Shown: positions 18,372 through 27,267, counted from the first letter of the stretch. The stretch: DNA of 64,000 bases from Faecalicatena contorta (GCF_021531975.1 NZ_JAFBIY010000005.1:62001-126000), one strand, 5' to 3'. Notes: generated by a model not told the origin, from the sequence alone. A program made the numbers and translations.

Positions 18372-19427
18372 ATGGAATTTGAAAAATTTGTAGAAACTGT
18401 AAAAGAAACAATCGAAGACTATCTTCCGGCTGAATATAACAATGCCAGTGTTGATGTTTATCCCCATGAAAAGTTGAATGAAAGCTATCTGGGGATGACT
18501 GTAAGAATGGAGAACCAGGTGGCGTCCCCTACACTGAACCTGAACATGTTCTATGAACAGATGCAAGATGTTCAGATGAATATGGAAGATATTATGGAAC
18601 GGATGGCTGAGGTTGTGCAGATCACACCGATGGATATTGATATGGATATTTTGACTGATTATGAAAAAGCAAAAGAGAATCTGTTTATCCGGGTATCTGA
18701 TGCGGACAGGAATCAGGAAATGCTGTCAAAAGTTCCTCATACTCGTGTAGAGAATCTGGCGATTACCTATCATATCTTTGCTAATTCCGGAGCAGATGGC
18801 ATTGCTTCTGCGATTGTAAACAACGAAATGATGAAACTTTTTGGTATTTCAAAGGACCAGCTTCATCAGGATGCTCTGGAAAACAGTCCGAAGGTGTTTC
18901 CGGTCAAGATAGAATCTATGGATAAAATGATGGAAAACATGATGAGAAATGATATGCGGGCTGCCGGTGTAAAGGAAGAAGATATTGACCAGATGATGGA
19001 AGAAATGTATCAGAATATGGCTGTTCCGCTCACCATTGTTACGAATGAGCAGATGCTCGATGGTGCTGCAGTTCTCTTCTATCCCGGCCAGATGGATCAG
19101 ATTGGAGAAGCATTAAAGGGAGACTATTATATTCTTCCCTCTTCCACTCATGAAATGCTGGTTCTTCCGGATAATGGAGAGATGACCTCCCGTGAATTAA
19201 AACACATGGTAATGGAAGTGAATAACAGTGAAGTCCGTCCTGAAGAAAAGCTGGCGGATGAAGTGTATCACTATGATACCAAGGACAGGATTTTTGAAAA
19301 AGCATCTGCTTTTGAAGAACGTCAGAAAGCGAAAGGAAAAGAACAAACAATGCCCGATAAGAAAGATGCAAATATGTCTCAGCCGGTACATAAACCGAAG
19401 CATAAAGCAAATGATATGTCACTCTAA
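18372..19427 (+). CDS. DUF5688-family mobile-element protein
   Basis: A 351-residue soluble protein with the N-terminal pattern MEFEKFVETVKETIEDYLP and a central IRVSDADRNQEMLSKVPH region matching the DUF5688 family of ICE accessory proteins. The middle is methionine-rich (MDKMMENMMRN). No catalytic motif is evident. The C-terminal 40 residues are basic and disordered. It lies in the operon between TopB and ArdC, and a terminator-like hairpin follows. Confidence 0.75.
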   Translation: MEFEKFVETVKETIEDYLPAEYNNASVDVYPHEKLNESYLGMTVRMENQVASPTLNLNMFYEQMQDVQMNMEDIMERMAEVVQITPMDIDMDILTDYEKAKENLFIRVSDADRNQEMLSKVPHTRVENLAITYHIFANSGADGIASAIVNNEMMKLFGISKDQLHQDALENSPKVFPVKIESMDKMMENMMRNDMRAAGVKEEDIDQMMEEMYQNMAVPLTIVTNEQMLDGAAVLFYPGQMDQIGEALKGDYYILPSSTHEMLVLPDNGEMTSRELKHMVMEVNNSEVRPEEKLADEVYHYDTKDRIFEKASAFEERQKAKGKEQTMPDKKDANMSQPVHKPKHKANDMSL

Positions 19428-19442
19428 AAATATGTGTATGAG

Positions 19443-19475
19443 AAGCCCCGTCGGAATCATAACCGGCGGGGCTTT
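19443..19475 (+). terminator. Terminator-like hairpin before ArdC gene
   Basis: Stem AAGCCCCG (19443-19450) with CGGGGCTT (19467-19474), extended by inner CGG/CCG pairs, but only TTT after it. It sits 15 bases before the next start, so it may attenuate rather than stop transcription. Confidence 0.5.
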
Positions 19476-19489
19476 AGAAAGGAGTTCAA

Positions 19490-21481
19490 ATGAACAGAGA
19501 AAATAATATTGAAGCAGTTCAGTCAGCTACTATCCCACTTCCGGTTGCGGGAAAGGATATGAACAGCATCCTGAAATCTTTGGAGACTGGCGTGGAGAAT
19601 ATTTTTACCGGTGATAAATATGCCCAGTATCTGCAGACCATGTCGAAGTTTCACAGATATTCATTTAATAATACACTCTTGATTGCGATGCAGAGACCGG
19701 ATGCAACCCTTGTTACCGGATACCGAAACTGGCAGTCAATGGGCAGACAGGTGAAAAAAGGGGAAAAAGGAATTACGATCCTTGCTCCTGCCCCGATCAA
19801 GAGAAAAAGGGAACAGGAAATTCTAGATCAGAACCGTAAGCCTCTTCTGGATGCAGATGGAAAGCCAAGAACAGAGGAAGTCGAAGTTGTCATTCCACGG
19901 TTTAAACCAACCACAGTATTTGATATCAGCCAGACAGATGGTGAGCCTATAGAGACCCTTGCTCCTGAAGAACTGACGGAGGCGGTTGCGGATTATGATT
20001 TATTCATGGAAGCAATCACAGCGGTCTCCCCGGTTCCGATCCGATTTGATGAGATTGCAGGAGAAGCCAAAGGATATTATCATTCCGGAGATAAAGAGAT
20101 TGTGATTCAAAAGGGAATGAGCGACAGCCAGACCATTAAAACAGCAATTCATGAAACCGGACATGCAAGACTCCATGATAAGGATCTGATGGCAGAACAG
20201 GGCATTGAAAAGGACCGGCTGACAAAAGAAGTTGAAGCTGAATCTGTCGCTTATTGTGTCTGCTCTGCCTTTGGTGTAGATACTTCTGAATACAGTTTCC
20301 CGTATATTGCCGGATGGAGCAGCGGGCGTGATATGAAAGAATTAAAAACATCAATGGACACGATCAGAAAGACTGCCGGGGAAATGATCGACGAATTATC
20401 CGAGAAGCTTCAGGAGCTGTTCACAGAGAAAAAACTGCTACTGGAATCAGAACAGAAAGAAAAACTGATACCGGCAGTGGAAGCTGCGGGATATCATTTT
20501 GATGAGCTTGAAAGTTCAGATGGGAATCTCCGTTTTCTGCCGGATGGAACCCATGAAATTAGTGGTGCGTGGATTGCAGATTCCTGGAATGATGTACAAG
20601 AATGGCTGGAGGGTGTCGTCCTGGAAGATCCTGATACTGCGGAAAGAGTGGAACGGGTAATGCACCCGGAACGATATGAAAAAACTTCCGAAGAGTTGAT
20701 GTTTGCGGGAGAAGAAAGATATGCCCTTTATCAGCTGAATACGGAATCGAAAGACGTTCCTTATGAGTTTATGGGCATGGATTTTGTAAAAGATCATGGG
20801 ATGGAAGTAACTGCAGCGGATTATAAATTTGTATATTCCGGAATCCTGCATGATTCGGTTTCATTGGATGAGTTATACAGTATTTTTAATCAGAATCATC
20901 CGGCTGACTTCAAGGGTCACTCGATGTCTGTCAGTGATGTGGTGATTGTGAACCGGGATGGAGATATGAAAGCTTATTATGTGGACAGTTTCGGTTTTGC
21001 AGATCTGCCGGACTTCGTGAGACAGAGACAGGAAATGCTAGGAATTGAAAGTCCGGAGTCTCATCTGAACATGGGAGAAAAAAGTTCCTGCATTAGTTTC
21101 TACGTTGCAGAATGTTCCGAGTTTCCGGTTCTTGGGGAATTTCATCAGGATCTGACACTGGAACAGGCATTTGAACTCTTTGACAAGATACCGGGAAGCC
21201 AAATGAATGGAATAAAGAGTATTGGATTTAATTTGCAGGATGGCAGTGATTATGAAGGAATGTTTGATCTGTATGTGGGCAGAACCCTACAGAAAGATAT
21301 CATCAACTCCATCCCAGGATACCGTGATAACAAACTGGTGCAGAAAGCTATTTCCGATGTGGAAAAAATCATTGAGAAAAGGCAGGCAGAAAGAGAAAAA
21401 CCAGAAATCAAAAAGCCCGAAGAATTACAGAAAGAAAAGAAAACAAAATCACAGCACAGAAGGGAGGCGATGAGTTTATGA
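19490..21481 (+). CDS. ArdC-like ssDNA-binding, metallopeptidase and YodL-type multidomain protein
   Basis: Anti-defence style ICE protein of 663 residues. The N-terminal ArdC-type domain includes FNNTLLIAMQRPDATLVTGYRNWQ-like sequence (about residues 55-85, key features NNxLLI and YRNW). A zinc peptidase motif, HETGH, starts at residue 221 (AIHETGHARLHD). The C-terminal half contains a YodL-type domain (around LYQLNTESKDVPYEFMGMDF) and a DUF4316-like segment ending in a basic coil. ArdC proteins protect incoming single-stranded DNA from restriction. The stop overlaps the next gene's start. Confidence 0.82.
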   Translation: MNRENNIEAVQSATIPLPVAGKDMNSILKSLETGVENIFTGDKYAQYLQTMSKFHRYSFNNTLLIAMQRPDATLVTGYRNWQSMGRQVKKGEKGITILAPAPIKRKREQEILDQNRKPLLDADGKPRTEEVEVVIPRFKPTTVFDISQTDGEPIETLAPEELTEAVADYDLFMEAITAVSPVPIRFDEIAGEAKGYYHSGDKEIVIQKGMSDSQTIKTAIHETGHARLHDKDLMAEQGIEKDRLTKEVEAESVAYCVCSAFGVDTSEYSFPYIAGWSSGRDMKELKTSMDTIRKTAGEMIDELSEKLQELFTEKKLLLESEQKEKLIPAVEAAGYHFDELESSDGNLRFLPDGTHEISGAWIADSWNDVQEWLEGVVLEDPDTAERVERVMHPERYEKTSEELMFAGEERYALYQLNTESKDVPYEFMGMDFVKDHGMEVTAADYKFVYSGILHDSVSLDELYSIFNQNHPADFKGHSMSVSDVVIVNRDGDMKAYYVDSFGFADLPDFVRQRQEMLGIESPESHLNMGEKSSCISFYVAECSEFPVLGEFHQDLTLEQAFELFDKIPGSQMNGIKSIGFNLQDGSDYEGMFDLYVGRTLQKDIINSIPGYRDNKLVQKAISDVEKIIEKRQAEREKPEIKKPEELQKEKKTKSQHRREAMSL

Positions 21482-21738
21482 AACCAGTAAAATTTGAAGA
21501 AAATGAATTGATGGTAATGGCGATCTTTGCCGAAAAGACCAGACAGGATACCGTAGAGACATTAAAGGAAACACTGGATGTTCTGGAAGAAACCAAAGAA
21601 GATGTGTCCGATGAAGAAATGATTGAAATTGTATCTTCGCTGATCGAGAAACTGCAGCAAATTGAAGACAAGTATTACTACACACTAGATTTGGATTCAT
21701 ATCTCTTGGCATCGGAGGATGATGAGTATGAAGATTAA
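21478..21738 (+). CDS. Transposon-transfer assisting protein (TTRAP family)
   Basis: An 86-residue acidic protein whose ENELMVMAIFAEKTRQDTVE opening and two-helix body with a DEEMIEIVSSLIEKLQQI segment fit the TTRAP family found beside ArdC-like genes in conjugative transposons. The name reflects location; the molecular function is not known. ATGA overlap with the preceding gene and an 11-base overlap with the next one show that it is in the operon. Confidence 0.7.
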   Translation: MKPVKFEENELMVMAIFAEKTRQDTVETLKETLDVLEETKEDVSDEEMIEIVSSLIEKLQQIEDKYYYTLDLDSYLLASEDDEYED

Positions 21739-22582
21739 TCAATTTGCCCTTTATCGTGTCAATAAGATGACTGCCGGACGGAAACTATGGCATCTGTCCT
21801 ACAACGAGGTTCGGGAAAAGAATTTTGCTGTTCGTGTGGAATTTTACCAGCATATGATGGTCGGCGAAATGAAGCCGGATGAGACCGCTAATGATATCTG
21901 GAAACGGCTCCGGAATAAAATAGATGTCAGTGATGTGCTGGTGCTTAATCATGAAGGAGAAATCTCATGCTTTTATCTGAGTGATGATCATCCCAGAAGA
22001 ATCAGCGGATTCATCAGTATGGGTACAACAGGAAGCGTTCTGTCTGTGGATACCAAAGATTATAAGATCGATGGTTATTCCGGAAACTGGAGGGTAACAG
22101 ACTATATCATTATTGATGGAAAACAGTTTTATCTGTTGGAACATCAGGAATTCCGGGAACAGGCTGCGAGGATTATTCTCGACAGTTATGGAAAATTTGT
22201 CACGGAAACTGGAGCCAGAGGATTTGACGAAGTTGCCAAAAAGAAGATCCGTGAATATAACCATCCACAAGAGCATTCTGCAGAAAGAATGAAACAGATG
22301 CAGATTAAGCTGGAGCTTTATCAGAAATATTTTCAGAACGGGATGTATGAACGCAGCCATGAATCAGGTACAGAAGCCAATTATGATATGATCGATGGGC
22401 AGGTGAACAACCTGAAGAAAGCTGAAGAAATAAAACAGAATCCGGCAGCAAAACGTCCGAAAAAAAGGACTTCTGTGATAAAGAAACTTCATGAGAAACA
22501 GATTGCCATTGCAAAAAGATCCGGAAAGCCGGTGCCGAGATATTTGGAACAGCAGATGGCGCAGGAACGAAGCAGGAAATAG
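21728..22582 (+). CDS. YodL-domain mobile-element protein
   Basis: The N-terminal FALYRVNKMTAGRKLWHLSY matches the YodL-type domain also seen in the ArdC protein two genes upstream. The middle has VLVLNHEGEISCFYLSD, similar in layout to DUF4316/DUF3849 proteins, and the C-terminus is a basic tail (KRPKKRTSVIKKL). ATG 21728 was preferred because CGGAGG at 21713-21718 is well spaced; ATGs at 21719 and 21722 are too close. It is the last intact gene of the + strand transfer operon; a terminator follows after about 105 bases. Confidence 0.72.
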   Translation: MKINQFALYRVNKMTAGRKLWHLSYNEVREKNFAVRVEFYQHMMVGEMKPDETANDIWKRLRNKIDVSDVLVLNHEGEISCFYLSDDHPRRISGFISMGTTGSVLSVDTKDYKIDGYSGNWRVTDYIIIDGKQFYLLEHQEFREQAARIILDSYGKFVTETGARGFDEVAKKKIREYNHPQEHSAERMKQMQIKLELYQKYFQNGMYERSHESGTEANYDMIDGQVNNLKKAEEIKQNPAAKRPKKRTSVIKKLHEKQIAIAKRSGKPVPRYLEQQMAQERSRK

Positions 22583-22687
22583 CAATAAGGAAATTATTGC
22601 GAAACAGCAGGGAGGATACAGTAAAGAGAAAGGAGTGGAGCTTGTATGATTTTGTAGAATTTGAAAAAATGGTGAATCATAAAAATG

Positions 22688-22723
22688 AGAGGGATTACCT
22701 TTGCTGAGGTAACCTCTTTTTTT
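22688..22723 (+). terminator. Terminator of the transfer operon
   Basis: Arms AGAGG-TTACC and GGTAA-CCTCT with a two-base bulge, followed by seven T residues. It overlaps the end of a possible 21-codon frame (22642-22707, TTG start after AAAGGAG) that may be a gene remnant. Confidence 0.8.
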
Positions 22724-22815
22724 ATGTCGCCTGGTATGCGACCATAATTTATTTGTTGATTGATAAAGTATAATATATAGAACTTTCAAACAAATATAAG
22801 TGAGCAATCTGATGA

Positions 22816-23004
22816 TATGAGAAAAAAGGATATAGCAGACCAGGTTTGTTCGAGACAGTAAATCATTATGATGCGAACGGAAAGAAAATAGGAGAAAGTC
22901 GTCCTAGATTTTTTGGAAGCATGAATAATTATGACAGCAATGGGAAAAAAGTCGGGCATAGTGATCCGGCACTGTTCGGAGGCATGAGCCACTACGATGA
23001 ATGA
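22816..23004 (+). pseudogene. Relic of a YD/NGKKIG tandem-repeat protein
   Basis: An open frame without a start codon encodes three degenerate copies of a unit of about 22 residues: a YD-x-NGKK-x-G turn followed by an S-x-P-x-FFG or LFG segment (NHYDANGKKIGESRPRFFG, then NNYDSNGKKVGHSDPALFG, then SHYDE and a stop). A TGA lies just before it in frame. Small proteins made of such repeats are common near mobile elements in Lachnospiraceae, but I cannot name the family. This copy is a fragment. Confidence 0.6.
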
Positions 23005-23080
23005 AAATAGCTGTGAAAAAGTCAGTTTTGGTTTATAATGGGAAAAGGAAATAGTAAGGCAGGTGTGAATCATATTTGTA

Positions 23081-23476
23081 ATTAAGAGAAGTTCAATAAA
23101 TAAGTATTTGGCAAGTTATTGTCGTCTGGTGAATTATAATTCAGCTAATGAAAAGGAGATGGCATTTTTAAACAATTCGAATATGTATGAATGTGATAAA
23201 ACTCAGTTTAGTTTGATTCCAGGTTTGGTATTTGCTTATTGGATTTATAAAGAATTTATTGATGTATATAAAATTTCCAAACCATTAGAAGAATATGCAA
23301 AGCCAAGGGTAGGACTGCAAACATCAGATAATAATAGATTTGTAAGAATGTGGGAAGAAGTTGATTACACTAAAATTGGATTTTGTATTGATTCTCGAGA
23401 ATGTGCTGAAAAATCAGGTTTTAAGTGGTTTCCTTATAACAAAGGTGGTGGATATCAGCGTTGGTACAGTGAGAAT
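23081..23476 (+). pseudogene. pglX: Fragment of BREX methyltransferase PglX
   Basis: About 130 codons match the region of the BREX adenine methyltransferase PglX downstream of its catalytic motif: NEKEMAFLNNSNMYECDKTQFSLIPG, then the diagnostic GLQTSDNNRFVRMWEEVDYTKIGF (key features TSDNNRF, W-E-V, KIGF) and KWFPYNKGGGYQRWY. Both ends are missing: a TGA blocks the upstream frame, and after WY the sequence becomes the complement of an XRE gene. No other BREX gene is in the window. It is a relic, not a functional defence gene. Confidence 0.82.
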
Positions 23477-23668
23477 TTCTTTCTGTACTCCAAGTACCTG
23501 TGCCAACTTTTTTAATAGTTCCTCGCGTGGCATACGTGCATTGGTCTCATACTGAGCAATTCGGACATCCGCAGTATTTTCAGGAAATCCAACTGCCATG
23601 CCAAGTTCTTTCTGGGTAAGATTGTTTTTGCGTCTTAAATATCGTAATTTTTCTCCAAATGTAATCAT
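23414..23668 (-). CDS. XRE-family regulator, C-terminus replaced by PglX antisense
   Basis: A Cro/CI-type helix-turn-helix occupies most of the protein (FGEKLRYLRRKNNLTQKELG, VRIAQYETNARMPREELL). After about residue 66 the frame runs into the complement of the PglX relic, giving an unnatural tail (STTFVIRKPLKT). The gene was therefore cut by the same rearrangement that truncated PglX, though the DNA-binding domain remains whole. ATG 23668 is favoured by GAGGA spacing. Its promoter lies in the 70-base gap shared with the dut gene end. Confidence 0.75.
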   Translation of the reverse strand: MITFGEKLRYLRRKNNLTQKELGMAVGFPENTADVRIAQYETNARMPREELLKKLAQVLGVQKEILTVPTLISTTFVIRKPLKT

Positions 23669-23701
23669 AGTCATATCCTCGTGTTTTATATGTATCTGTG
23701 T

Positions 23702-23724
23702 TGAGGTGCCGGTCTGGCACCTCA
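23702..23724. other. Hairpin between XRE gene and dut
   Basis: Perfect 9-bp arms, TGAGGTGCC and GGCACCTCA, around a five-base loop. A short AGTTTT follows on the + strand; no T-run follows on the - strand, so its role for dut transcription is unclear. Confidence 0.45.
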
Positions 23725-23739
23725 GTTTTAAAGTAACAA

Positions 23740-24153
23740 TTATTCTCCGGAACTTCCAAAGGCATCCGTGCCTCTCTCTTTTCCCAGATCAAATACAAAA
23801 TCTGCAATAATGATGGGTGTGATCACCAGTTGCCCTACTCTCGTATCCTTGGATATAGTCTGAGCTTTATTGCTGACGTTACTGATAATGGCATGAATCT
23901 CTCCGCGGTATCCGGAGTCAACCGGCGGTAGTTCACAGGTCAATCCTTTTTCTGCCATGCTGCTTCTGGGAAATACGAATCCGGCATATCCGTCTGGAAG
24001 AATCAATCCGAATCCCAAAGGAATTTTGACAATTTCTCCTGGCTCGATGGTACAGTCATAAGGCATATACACATCGGCGCCGGCATCGTTTTCATGTACA
24101 CGGAGTGGATTGTGTCCGGGAGTAAGTCCAAAATCAATGAGCCTTATTTTCAT
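23740..24153 (-). CDS. dut: dUTP diphosphatase
   Basis: Hydrolyses dUTP to dUMP, keeping uracil out of DNA and feeding thymidylate synthesis. The family motifs are present: AGADVYMPYD near the N-terminus, PRSSMAEKGL, the active-site GYRGEIHAII with Asp in PPVDSGYRG, KDTRVGQLVI, and the flexible C-terminal RGTDAFGSSGE. Length 137 residues is normal for a trimeric dUTPase. It overlaps thyX by four bases, forming a nucleotide-metabolism unit carried by the ICE. Confidence 0.93.
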   Translation of the reverse strand: MKIRLIDFGLTPGHNPLRVHENDAGADVYMPYDCTIEPGEIVKIPLGFGLILPDGYAGFVFPRSSMAEKGLTCELPPVDSGYRGEIHAIISNVSNKAQTISKDTRVGQLVITPIIIADFVFDLGKERGTDAFGSSGE

Positions 24154-24917
24154 ACTGCGTCACCTCTGAAAAGTAATGGATAATCCAGATGGAGAATTTC
24201 ATCGGGCAGCAGGATATGGTCAATGGGATGCCCACAGCTCATTTTGCCTTCCAGACATTTTCCTTTCTGACAAAATGGACCTGTCTGTTCTGGAGTAAAA
24301 AGAGCTGGACTCAATTCATACAGATTCTGCCAGATCATGAGCATCACAATTCTCATTTCATCCGTATTTCTGCGGCAACAACGCTGACCGATCATATGCT
24401 TCCATTGATAAGGGGTTGCGCTGATGATCAGTACATTTCTTAATCCCTGTGGTGTTGCATAACCGGCAGCATCATGGCTGATCCCAGCATTGCACAGGCG
24501 GTCATAACAGACCATGTCTGCCTGACTGCTTTCCAGATAAAGTGTCCGAATCTGCGGAGATGCGGAAATGATCTCATATGGAATAGCAAAATCAGCTTCT
24601 CCGGAATAGTTGCTGTACTGTAATGATGCGCTCATGAACTTTACTTCGTTCTGGTGCCGAGTAATCTGGGAAAGGAATCTTCTGCTGGCACCAACGACAG
24701 CCAGGGTAATTACTGTAAATTTCTGAATGGCAGGGTGAGGAAGTTCTCCCAGATTGGTTAATGTTTCATTCGTAAAGGATTGGTTATACAGATCCATCAG
24801 GTCATTCATGGAATGGATGATATGCCCTCTCTGGGTCAGCCTTGCGGCAAAGACCATATTCTTTTCTGCCTCTTTTACTGCAAAGCAGTTCAGGATTTTT
24901 GTTTCGATTCTATTCAT
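24150..24917 (-). CDS. thyX: Flavin-dependent thymidylate synthase-like protein (ThyX)
   Basis: Would convert dUMP to dTMP with FAD and methylenetetrahydrofolate. The central helix carries a variant signature, R-H-Q at residues 87-89 followed by NEVKFMSASLQYS, where classical ThyX has R-H-R-x7-S; the spacing is also one residue longer. The C-terminal RNVLIISATPYQWKHMIGQRCCRRNTDEMR fits the ThyX dUMP/FAD-binding end (key residues W, R, R, C-C-R-R-N). ATG 24917 was chosen for its AGAGGAGGG site. It is coupled to dut and to the upstream gene by overlaps. The altered motif leaves activity uncertain. Confidence 0.75.
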   Translation of the reverse strand: MNRIETKILNCFAVKEAEKNMVFAARLTQRGHIIHSMNDLMDLYNQSFTNETLTNLGELPHPAIQKFTVITLAVVGASRRFLSQITRHQNEVKFMSASLQYSNYSGEADFAIPYEIISASPQIRTLYLESSQADMVCYDRLCNAGISHDAAGYATPQGLRNVLIISATPYQWKHMIGQRCCRRNTDEMRIVMLMIWQNLYELSPALFTPEQTGPFCQKGKCLEGKMSCGHPIDHILLPDEILHLDYPLLFRGDAV

Positions 24918-25230
24918 GGGCACCCTCCTCTCTGACCAATGCATTGAGCAGGAACAGATAATTCAAGGTATCTGTAATCTTCTCATTCCAAATGCTCTGA
25001 TCATAAGATTCCTGTTCTGAAAAGCACATATCATAAATTGAGATGATATGTTTCGCCATCATTCCGGCAAGCGCCCTTTCGGGTGTACATTCCTGTAAGG
25101 CTGCAGCTGTTTTAAATGCGCTTAGCTTGTCCGGGCTGTTTCCGGTATATTCTTTTGCCTTGTTCAGCAGGGTTTCTTCACAACGTTGCACTTGCTGTTC
25201 AAAGGTTAAATAAAATTCTGTTTGTGTCAT
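24910..25230 (-). CDS. Nucleotide-modification-associated (DUF1599-like) protein
   Basis: A 106-residue helical protein with an EEVxxC-like start (FEQQVQRCEETLLNKAKEY), then DKLSAFKTAAALQ, ALAGMMAKHIISIYDMC and DEKITDTLNYLFLL-like end (here NEKITDTLNYLFLL). This matches the phage and ICE family often labelled nucleotide modification associated domain 1, related to all-alpha NTP pyrophosphatases. With dut and thyX it forms a three-gene overlapping set, suggesting nucleotide-pool adjustment during transfer or a hypermodification link. The exact substrate is unknown. Confidence 0.65.
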   Translation of the reverse strand: MTQTEFYLTFEQQVQRCEETLLNKAKEYTGNSPDKLSAFKTAAALQECTPERALAGMMAKHIISIYDMCFSEQESYDQSIWNEKITDTLNYLFLLNALVREEGAHE

Positions 25231-26903
25231 AATGTCTTGTCCTCCTTCTTTTTGTGTTGTGTATTGATTTTTGATTTTTCTGTTTGTGCCGGTTGTTCAT
25301 AAGAATTGTGAACCAATGGTTCTTTCATACCGAGAATGGCATCTACATTGGCACTGGCGATTTCCAATTCTTTGTAATAATCCCGGAATTGTTTTACAAC
25401 CGATTTCTGGGCATCAATAGATTTCTTTAATTCTGATTTCTGGGATTTAAGTGTTTTCATCGACAACATCTTTCCGTCCGGATAGAACGCTTTTAACCAG
25501 TCGCGGGCTTCCTCATAGGATCTGATTTCTGAAGAATGCTCCTGTCGGAATTTCTTTTTATTTCGTGATTTCAGAAATTCTGCATACACTGATTTAGAAG
25601 CAAAATACTGACCGGTGTAGTGAATCTGTGAGTTCAGAGTTTTCATTTTGCAAGTGAGATCAGAAAGCTGATCCTGAGCATCTTCCATTTTTTCCTGAAT
25701 ATCTGAGGCCTGCTTTTCCAGATCCTCTCTGGTGTCATAACCATGATCCTGAATATAAATCAGGGTATTTGCCATTTGTTGGAGATTGCCGATTTTTACC
25801 TTCCGGGCATAAGCCTGATTCTGCATAGCCTTTACATTTGTCTGGAGATCCGTCACGAGACGGAGCTCTGATTTTATGTAAAAGATGACAAATGGATCTG
25901 TATGATAATCGGCTTTTGGAGCACTTTCCGATTTGTGTGTCCTTTCGTGAGAAAGATCTTTCCTGTTTTCATGATTCTGAAATACCTGTTCCAGAAAGTC
26001 TTTTCCATAGTTTGCACCCAGAGATTCTGCAGAGATTCGTTTGTTTCGATCCGGATGAAAATAACGATAACTTCCTCTTTTCTCGATGACAGAAATATTG
26101 TACCTGTCCAAAAGCAGCGACTGGAATTCATCAAAACTTCCGGACAGTTGAGAACATTCATCAATCGCATCCCGCAGAAACTGTTTCTGTGTCTGGAATA
26201 CGGTGGAAGCCGGTTTAAGTCCGGCAGCACGGATTTTCTCATTCACTTTATCCAGTTCATCCTGCCCATGCGCCTTTGTCCAGTATTCTCCTCTGGTCAT
26301 TTTTGTGGAAGCCGGAGAAAGCAGATCTACCTGATGCAGTCCTTCCTGGTTGCACATATCCATGACTTCCTGTTTCAGATGATTCAATAATTTGTTTGTG
26401 GACCGATGCTTATAACCGGCTTCCTGCTCATGAGGCTTGTCCATGTAGTTTTGTCGTTCAACCGCATATTTGCGGACACTGTTGATGACGATATGGGTAT
26501 GAATATTACCGGAGACATTGTGTCCATCCGTATGAGTGACTACCAGTGCCTGATAGCCGGGAAAGTTTTGTCTGGCATATTCCAGACAAAGAGCCTGGGC
26601 CTTTTCTCCGGTAAGTCCACATTCTGTTGCATCTGCTGGATCGAAACTGATGATGTAATGGTGGCTTTTGATATCTCCTCTTTTCTGATTTTTGTGAAAA
26701 AACTGATTAGTCTTCTCGCACTCTTTGTCAAAAGACATCGGATCACAGTTTAGTCCATCCATATAAAATTCTTCCCGCAGGACCTTTCTGCCGGAATCAT
26801 CCAGAACCGGTTTTCCTGTTTTTTCATTGTGTTGAAAAATCAGATATTCCAGGGCATCAGAATAGTTTGCGTTTCTACTTTTAATGTGTTTGATTATGGC
26901 CAT
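25227..26903 (-). CDS. MOBP-type relaxase of the ICE
   Basis: The second relaxase in the window, unrelated to the MobV enzyme. The N-terminal domain has the catalytic-Tyr region (SRNANYSDALEYLIFQ), KSHHYIISFDPAD and the metal site in THTDGHNVSGNIHTHIVINSV (key residues H-x-D, N, H-x-H). The C-terminal half is a long coiled coil. ATG 26903 gives MAIIKHIKS with AGGTG upstream; a GTG at 26912 is also possible. It overlaps MobC by 23 bases, forming the ICE relaxosome operon, which continues into thyX and dut. Confidence 0.9.
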   Translation of the reverse strand: MAIIKHIKSRNANYSDALEYLIFQHNEKTGKPVLDDSGRKVLREEFYMDGLNCDPMSFDKECEKTNQFFHKNQKRGDIKSHHYIISFDPADATECGLTGEKAQALCLEYARQNFPGYQALVVTHTDGHNVSGNIHTHIVINSVRKYAVERQNYMDKPHEQEAGYKHRSTNKLLNHLKQEVMDMCNQEGLHQVDLLSPASTKMTRGEYWTKAHGQDELDKVNEKIRAAGLKPASTVFQTQKQFLRDAIDECSQLSGSFDEFQSLLLDRYNISVIEKRGSYRYFHPDRNKRISAESLGANYGKDFLEQVFQNHENRKDLSHERTHKSESAPKADYHTDPFVIFYIKSELRLVTDLQTNVKAMQNQAYARKVKIGNLQQMANTLIYIQDHGYDTREDLEKQASDIQEKMEDAQDQLSDLTCKMKTLNSQIHYTGQYFASKSVYAEFLKSRNKKKFRQEHSSEIRSYEEARDWLKAFYPDGKMLSMKTLKSQKSELKKSIDAQKSVVKQFRDYYKELEIASANVDAILGMKEPLVHNSYEQPAQTEKSKINTQHKKKEDKTL

Positions 26904-27267
26904 GTAATTCACCTGCCATTCGTAATACTTCTTTTCTCAAAGAGAACAGCTCGGAAATACACTGCCGGATCTCATCCTTTATTTCCTCAGACCATTCTCC
27001 GCTAGTGTTAAAATACCTTGCTATCTGATTAAGATTCGATCCGATTTTTCCGTATTCACTGACCAGCTTTCGAAGTTCATCCATGTCAGCTACAATCTCA
27101 TAGCGGAGCTGAATATCTTTTTCTAAAAAAGATTTTCGCAGAAATTCTGAGCGCGATAAGCCTAATATTTTTGCTGAATGATCTAATAGTTCCAGCTCGG
27201 CGTCCGTCAATTTCAATGTGATTACATTTTTATGACGGAGATTTTCTGACTTTTTCTTACGCGGCAT
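26881..27267 (-). CDS. mobC: MobC-like relaxosome accessory protein
   Basis: A 128-residue protein with a basic N-terminus and a ribbon-helix-helix-like segment (NVITLKLTDAELELLDHSAKI, LSRSEFLRKSFLE), followed by the MobC domain with GSNLNQIARYFN, a signature of the family. It would bind the oriT just upstream and load the relaxase. ATG 27267 has AGGAGGAG before it; a longer frame to 27315 lacks a site. Confidence 0.85.
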   Translation of the reverse strand: MPRKKKSENLRHKNVITLKLTDAELELLDHSAKILGLSRSEFLRKSFLEKDIQLRYEIVADMDELRKLVSEYGKIGSNLNQIARYFNTSGEWSEEIKDEIRQCISELFSLRKEVLRMAGELHGHNQTH

